From NCBI RefSeq assembly GCF_001507545.1, contig NZ_LQBP01000003.1, forward strand, positions 434,001 through 498,000: a stretch of 64,000 nt of DNA, given 5' to 3'. Numbering within the stretch: position 1 is the first letter of the stretch; each line of letters opens with the position of its first letter. The position numbers were made by a program, and so were the translations under genes. Source of the stretch: Ruegeria profundi. Its GTDB lineage: Bacteria > Pseudomonadota > Alphaproteobacteria > Rhodobacterales > Rhodobacteraceae. The notes beneath the pieces were generated by a model. That model was not told the origin of the DNA, did not search any database, and saw only the letters and a list, made by a program, of their open reading frames with translations. This document shows, piece after piece, positions 59,745-64,000 of this stretch.

Positions 59745-59903
59745 GGGTTCATTCCTTTGATGATTGCAGAATTTTCGAGCCCGAAATTTAGACCGCCCCG
59801 CGTCCCGATTCAAGCGCCATCCGCGTCTAAACAGGGGAAATCTGTTGTTTTGCAGCGGGTTTATGCGCGGGCTACGATCAATTTAATGGCCCGCGCGAAC
59901 GGA

Positions 59904-60737
59904 TCAGCCAACAAAGGCCTTTTCGATCACGAATTCCTTGGGCTCAGAGTTTGCACCCTCACGCAGGCCGAACTCTTCTAGGATTTCCTTGATGTCCAGA
60001 TTGAAGGCCAATGAACCACAGACCATTGCCCGGTCGGTTTCGGGCTTGATGCCGCCTTCGATACCCAGATCAGCGAACACTGTCCCGTCTTTCAACAGAT
60101 TGGTGATGCGACCCATCTTGGGGCTTTGTTCCCGCGTGGTCGTCGGGTAGTAGCGGATCTTGTCGGCAAAGCCTTCACCGATCAACTCGGTCAGCAACTC
60201 GTCCTGACGGATGTTTTCGATCAGTTGCTTGCCATATTCCAGCTCGGCCACTTCCCGGCAGGTATGGGTAATGATGACCTCGTCGTAATCCTCATAGGTT
60301 TGAGGTTCACGCAACAACGAAGCGAAAGGCGCGAAGCCGGTGCCGGTTGCAAAGAACCACAGCCGTTTGCCGGGCAGCAGGGCGTCATGTACCAATGTTC
60401 CCACGGGCTTGGGGCGCAGGATAATCTGGTCACCCGGTTTTATGTGTTGCAGTTTCGACGTCAACGGACCGTCCTGCACCTTGATCGAATAGAACTCCAA
60501 TTCTTCATCCCAGGACGGGGACGCGATCGAATAAGCGCGCAGCAGCGGTTTACCGTTGTCGCCAAGCAGACCGATCATAACGAACTCACCCGAGCGAAAC
60601 CGAAGGCTTGCTGGGCGCGTTACACGGAACGAGAACAGGCTTTCAGTCCAGTGTTTCACGTCGGTAACGGTCTGAGCGTCCGGCAGGACGGGGGCCTTTA
60701 CGGCGGTTGCTTCGGTCACGGGCTTCATCTCTGTCAT
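59904..60737 (-). CDS. Ferredoxin--NADP reductase
   Basis: FAD enzyme of 277 residues moving electrons between NADPH and ferredoxin. FAD-binding RAYSIASPSWDEELEFYSI near residue 75 and the NADP-binding LWFFATGTGFAPFAS near 120 are typical of the bacterial type, with the C-terminal CGSLAFNLDIKEILEEFG. Last gene of the sulfur operon, so it likely supplies reductant for the sulfite reductase. ATG 60737 is chosen. Confidence 0.93.
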   Translation of the reverse strand: MTEMKPVTEATAVKAPVLPDAQTVTDVKHWTESLFSFRVTRPASLRFRSGEFVMIGLLGDNGKPLLRAYSIASPSWDEELEFYSIKVQDGPLTSKLQHIKPGDQIILRPKPVGTLVHDALLPGKRLWFFATGTGFAPFASLLREPQTYEDYDEVIITHTCREVAELEYGKQLIENIRQDELLTELIGEGFADKIRYYPTTTREQSPKMGRITNLLKDGTVFADLGIEGGIKPETDRAMVCGSLAFNLDIKEILEEFGLREGANSEPKEFVIEKAFVG

Positions 60738-60845
60738 CGTTTCACTGCCAGTTGGGTAAACCGACATCTCCGTTTAAACTTTGATCCAAGTCAGGAAAAG
60801 GGGGCATATGCCCCCAAGTTGCCTTGTAAGCTGGCAGGCGCGGCC

Positions 60846-61253
60846 TTAGCCGCGCAGGCGAGCCTGGTAGCTGTGGTCTTTCCAATTGGCACGCGCCAGC
60901 CATTGTTCTTCTGGCTGACGTGTGGCCAGTTCACTGTCGATTTCAACCTCGTCGAAACCACTACGACGGGCCATTGCGTACTGATCGGCCAGAATGTGGC
61001 CTTTGGCGCGCAGGCGGCCAGTATAACCTTTAAGGCGCAGGATACGGGCGATGGTAAAACCGCGCCCATCTGCCGATGACGGAAAATCCACGCGGACCAT
61101 TTTCGCATTACCTAAACGATCAACCAGTTCATCTGGGTCGGTATCCGAGGTCACATCCAACGCCACTAGATCATTTGCGGCGTCATCCAGTGTTACAAAG
61201 CCATCGGTCCAGTCATCGGGTGCAAACCCGTCATCCGATACGATTACATTCAT
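60846..61253 (-). CDS. DUF934 family protein
   Basis: Protein of 135 residues of the DUF934 family, consistently encoded beside cysH and cysI in alphaproteobacteria. Conserved stretches are VRVDFPSSADGRGFTIARIL, RLKGYTGRLRAKGHILADQY and FDEVEID. Function is not established. Its ATG overlaps the cysH stop (ATGA), and GGAGAG is upstream. Confidence 0.88.
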   Translation of the reverse strand: MNVIVSDDGFAPDDWTDGFVTLDDAANDLVALDVTSDTDPDELVDRLGNAKMVRVDFPSSADGRGFTIARILRLKGYTGRLRAKGHILADQYAMARRSGFDEVEIDSELATRQPEEQWLARANWKDHSYQARLRG

Positions 61254-62011
61254 GTTCTCTCTCCGGCGCGCACCATCTTGCCATCGACAAAATGGATGCC
61301 GCACTCTTCCTTGTTCTGGTCGCGCCAGCGTCCGGCGCGGGGGTCTTCGCCTTCTTTGACCGGCGAGGTGCAGGGCGCACAGCCGATCGACGGGTATCCT
61401 TTGGCCACCAGCGGGTGCCTGGGCAGGTTGTTTTCATCCATATAGGCGCGCACGTCCTCGGGGGCCCAATGCGCCAGCGGATTAACCTTGATCCGGCCGG
61501 TGCCGTCCTCGACCTCAAAGAATTCCAGGGCGGCACGTGTGCCAGCCTGAAACCGTTTGCGACCGGTGATCCAGCCGTCGTATCCCGCCAATGCCCGCTG
61601 CAACGGGAACGTTTTACGCAGATTGCAGCACGCATCCGTGTCCCGAAGCCGCAAGGCACCATAAGGGTCATCGCGCTGAATGTCCTCATCCTCGGCACGG
61701 ATGATATGAACGTTTTTCAGACCCAGACGTTCGCTGACCTCTTGCTGATATTCGAGCGTTTCGGTGAACAGCATCTGGGTGTCCACGAACAAAACCGGCG
61801 TCATCTTGTCGACCACCGCAGCCATGTGCAGCAAAACGACCGACTCAGCGCCAAAGCTTGAGACCAGCGCCAATTGCTCGATCTCGTCCAAGGCACCATG
61901 CATCACGTCATGGGCGCTGTGGTGACGGAACTGAGCGTTCAGCGCCTCGACCTTTTCGGTCAGTTCGCTTCGGTCTTTGCCCAGTTCCGTTTGAATCAGG
62001 TCAAGCGGCAT
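61250..62011 (-). CDS. Assimilatory adenylylsulfate reductase (CysH, 4Fe-4S type)
   Basis: Reduces activated sulfate to sulfite, 253 residues. The cluster Cys motif CC is in DTDACCNLRK and the CxxC in GCAPCTSP, which marks the 4Fe-4S enzyme that acts on APS rather than the PAPS-only type. The catalytic Cys is in EECGIHF. SSFGAESVVLLHM near residue 52 is the nucleotide-binding PP-loop-like stretch. Overlaps cysI by 11 bases and DUF934 by 4. Confidence 0.94.
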   Translation of the reverse strand: MPLDLIQTELGKDRSELTEKVEALNAQFRHHSAHDVMHGALDEIEQLALVSSFGAESVVLLHMAAVVDKMTPVLFVDTQMLFTETLEYQQEVSERLGLKNVHIIRAEDEDIQRDDPYGALRLRDTDACCNLRKTFPLQRALAGYDGWITGRKRFQAGTRAALEFFEVEDGTGRIKVNPLAHWAPEDVRAYMDENNLPRHPLVAKGYPSIGCAPCTSPVKEGEDPRAGRWRDQNKEECGIHFVDGKMVRAGERT

Positions 62012-63665
62012 TGGCCTGCGCCTCGGGGTAGAGGGCCGCTTTGAACGGCGCCATTCCTACACGGCGATAGGTTTGCAGGAATGTCTCCTCACTGCTTTCG
62101 CGTTGTTCCAGATAGGCGTCGACAATGCGCTCAACAGCTGGGACGATTTCGTCGTACGCAAATCCGGGACCTGTGCGGTCGCCAATAGCAGCCGTCTCGG
62201 TGCCGTCACCGCCCAGCGTGATCTGATAGTTCTCGACTCCAGCGCGATCCAGACCAAGAATTCCGATATGACCCACGTGGTGGTGACCACATGCGTTAAT
62301 GCAGCCCGAGATCTTGATCTTCAGATGACCGATATCGTGTTCCAGCTTCAACTCGTCAAAACGGGTTGCGATCTGTTGTGCAACCGGAATTGAACGCGCC
62401 GTGGCCAGTGCGCAGTAATCCATGCCGGGGCAGGCGATGATGTCGCTGATCAGACCGATATTGGCGGTGGCCAACTCGTACTCTTTAAGCTTCGCGTGGA
62501 TCGCAGGCAGGTCCGATTTGTGGACATGCGGCAGGATCACGTTCTGCTCATGGCTGATGCGCAATTCGTCATAGGCGAATTCTTCGGCCAAGTCTGCCAT
62601 CACGCGCATCTGCTCAGCCGTCGCATCACCCGGCGTCGCGCCGTGCTTTTTGATTGAGATTGTGACGATCGCGTGGTCGGCATTTTTGTGCGGCGCGATA
62701 TTGGTGTCGATCCACGAGCGGAACACCGGATCGGTGGTGTAAGCGCTTTCGAACGACGCAACCGAACCTTCGCGGAAGACAGGCGGGGCGAAGTGGCTCT
62801 TGATCTCTTCCAGCAGGGCCATGTCGGCACCTTTGAACTGCGGACGCACCTGAAGGAAACGCTCATTCACCTTGGCGCGGATGGTGTCGATGCCATTTTC
62901 GTGGACGGTGATCTTGATCCGCGCCTTGTATTTGTTGTCACGGCGACCAATCTGGTTCCAAACAGAAACGGTGGCTTCCAGGTAGGCTAGCAGGTCGTCA
63001 AAGGCGACAAACTCGGACAGCTCTTTGCCGATCATGGGTGTACGACCCAGACCGCCACCGACGATAACGCGGGCACCCAGAACGCCGTCGCGTTCGATCA
63101 GTTGCAGACCGATGTCATGGGCCTTGATCACGGCGCGATCATTTTCCGAGCCGGTGATGGCGATCTTGAACTTACGCGGCATGAACTGGAATTCCGGGTG
63201 ATCGGTCGACCACTGACGCAGCAATTCGGCATAGGGGCGGGGGTCTGCGACTTCATCCGCAGCGGCACCGGCAAAGTGGTCCGCGGTCACGTTGCGGATC
63301 GTGTTGCCCGACGTCTGGATGGCGTGCATGCCAACCTCGGCCAGTGCGTCCAGCATATCCGGCACGTCTTTCAGCTTTGGCCAGTTGTACTGGATGTTCT
63401 GACGGGTGGTGAAATGGCCATAGCCCTTGTCCCACTTCTCGGCCAGCAGGGCCAGTTGACGCATCTGCGCGCTGGATAGCGTACCATAGGGGATTGCGAC
63501 CCGCAGCATGTAAGCGTGCAGTTGCAGATACAGGCCGTTCATCAGGCGCAGGGGCTTGAATTCATCTTCCGTGAGCGAGCCGTCAATGCGGCGCTCGACC
63601 TGTGCGCGGAACTGTTTGTTGCGCTCTTCCAGAAAGGCTGTGTCGAACTCGGAGTAGCGATACAT
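62001..63665 (-). CDS. Sulfite/nitrite reductase family protein (CysI)
   Basis: Sirohaem and 4Fe-4S reductase of 554 residues, the sulfite reductase of the assimilatory operon. Cluster Cys motifs are ACPGMDYCALATARS and SGCINACGHHHVGHIG near residues 415 and 460. The N-terminal GHFTTRQNIQYNWPKL is the substrate and sirohaem-binding region. Its product sulfide is used for Cys synthesis. It overlaps cysH. Confidence 0.92.
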   Translation of the reverse strand: MYRYSEFDTAFLEERNKQFRAQVERRIDGSLTEDEFKPLRLMNGLYLQLHAYMLRVAIPYGTLSSAQMRQLALLAEKWDKGYGHFTTRQNIQYNWPKLKDVPDMLDALAEVGMHAIQTSGNTIRNVTADHFAGAAADEVADPRPYAELLRQWSTDHPEFQFMPRKFKIAITGSENDRAVIKAHDIGLQLIERDGVLGARVIVGGGLGRTPMIGKELSEFVAFDDLLAYLEATVSVWNQIGRRDNKYKARIKITVHENGIDTIRAKVNERFLQVRPQFKGADMALLEEIKSHFAPPVFREGSVASFESAYTTDPVFRSWIDTNIAPHKNADHAIVTISIKKHGATPGDATAEQMRVMADLAEEFAYDELRISHEQNVILPHVHKSDLPAIHAKLKEYELATANIGLISDIIACPGMDYCALATARSIPVAQQIATRFDELKLEHDIGHLKIKISGCINACGHHHVGHIGILGLDRAGVENYQITLGGDGTETAAIGDRTGPGFAYDEIVPAVERIVDAYLEQRESSEETFLQTYRRVGMAPFKAALYPEAQANAA

Positions 63666-63730
63666 GTCTAGCTGTCCTTAGTTGCAGCCCCGTAACCTTG
63701 GGGCCTTGAAGAGGAGAATGGGGCCGTAGG

Positions 63731-64000
63731 TCAGGCCCGGGGCTGCGTTGCTTTTTCCTGCTTGCCGTGGGCATAGTTGGACGGGCCAGTGCGGCGGAAG
63801 TCCTCGCGGAAATGAGTGGGTTCGGGACCGTTTTCGCCGGCTACCGCGTCAGCGAGGTAGGCACCAACAATGATGTCGGTCTGGCGCTGCGCATCCAAAA
63901 GACGAACCTGCGCATGGGCCTCATCCGTGATCAGTTCGGCCTCAGAAAGGTCGCGTGTCCAGCGGTCTTCACTTGTCAGGTAAATTACGTCACCTTCCAT
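63731..64000 (-). CDS. DUF2849 family protein (truncated by the window edge)
   Basis: The last 89 residues or so of a DUF2849 protein; the N-terminus lies beyond the window. Characteristic parts are EGDVIYLTSEDRWTRD, VVGAYLADAVAGE-like VGAYLADAVAGENGPEPTHF and GPSNYAHGKQ. Members sit before cysI in Rhodobacteraceae sulfur operons; function unknown. The Met at 64000 is probably internal, so the listed start is not the true start. Confidence 0.85.
   Translation of the reverse strand: MEGDVIYLTSEDRWTRDLSEAELITDEAHAQVRLLDAQRQTDIIVGAYLADAVAGENGPEPTHFREDFRRTGPSNYAHGKQEKATQPRA

Overview
The window reads as chromosomal DNA of a marine alphaproteobacterium, most likely a Rhodobacteraceae member of the Roseobacter group. 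The support is gene content and protein type: a heterotetrameric sarcosine oxidase, PotABCD-type ABC transporters, an MttB-like methyltransferase, a form II CoxL cluster, the DUF6456/DUF6477 pair, a DUF2849-cysI-cysH-DUF934-fpr sulfur operon, and many genes joined by ATGA or GTGA overlaps. No tRNA, rRNA, CRISPR array, insertion sequence or prophage gene was recognised. About 56 protein genes are supported, plus two fused gene remnants.

Layout. 1-1.2 kb: gene-poor. 1.2-7.6 kb: Na/phosphate symporter-like protein, a small coiled-coil protein, divergent oxyR/katG, and a YrbL-like protein. 7.9-24.2 kb: a nitrogen-compound catabolic region. It holds soxBDAG (minus strand), a DUF1989 gene, decayed ectoine-hydrolase and ArgE-like remnants, a diaminopropionate ammonia-lyase-like/M24/EutA-like operon, a polyamine-type ABC transporter and a creatinase. 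Creatinase makes sarcosine and urea from creatine, and sarcosine oxidase consumes sarcosine, so the ends of the region join into one predicted creatine pathway. 24.3-26.7 kb: a GT25 glycosyltransferase, then a truncated haemoglobin overlapping a class III adenylate cyclase gene, which looks like a two-gene haem-based cAMP signalling unit.

26.7-47 kb: mostly housekeeping genes (TetR regulator, PPK2, hydrolase, metA, P-loop protein, two EamA exporters, FadL porin, guaA, GNAT, DUF2270, MttB-like protein, DUF6477/DUF6456, peroxiredoxin, lipA, M20 amidohydrolase, hpt, RatA/COQ10-like protein, MmgE/PrpD, pyrC). 47.2-56 kb: a complete form II CO-dehydrogenase-like molybdenum hydroxylase cluster (coxD, coxE, xdhC, a molybdopterin-binding protein, coxS-L-M) ending in a strong terminator. 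56-59.1 kb: an RpiR regulator divergent from a BKACE (DUF849) enzyme and a class III aminotransferase whose start appears to be CTG. 59.2-64 kb: infC with a likely ATA start, then the assimilatory sulfate reduction operon, cut by the window edge inside a DUF2849 gene.

The points most worth a second look are the globin-cyclase pair, the creatine locus with its cysteine-less SoxD and oversized permeases, the DUF1989/ammonia-lyase/M24/EutA-like operon with no assigned substrate, the doeA/argE-like remnant junction, and the unusual start codons of the aminotransferase and infC.
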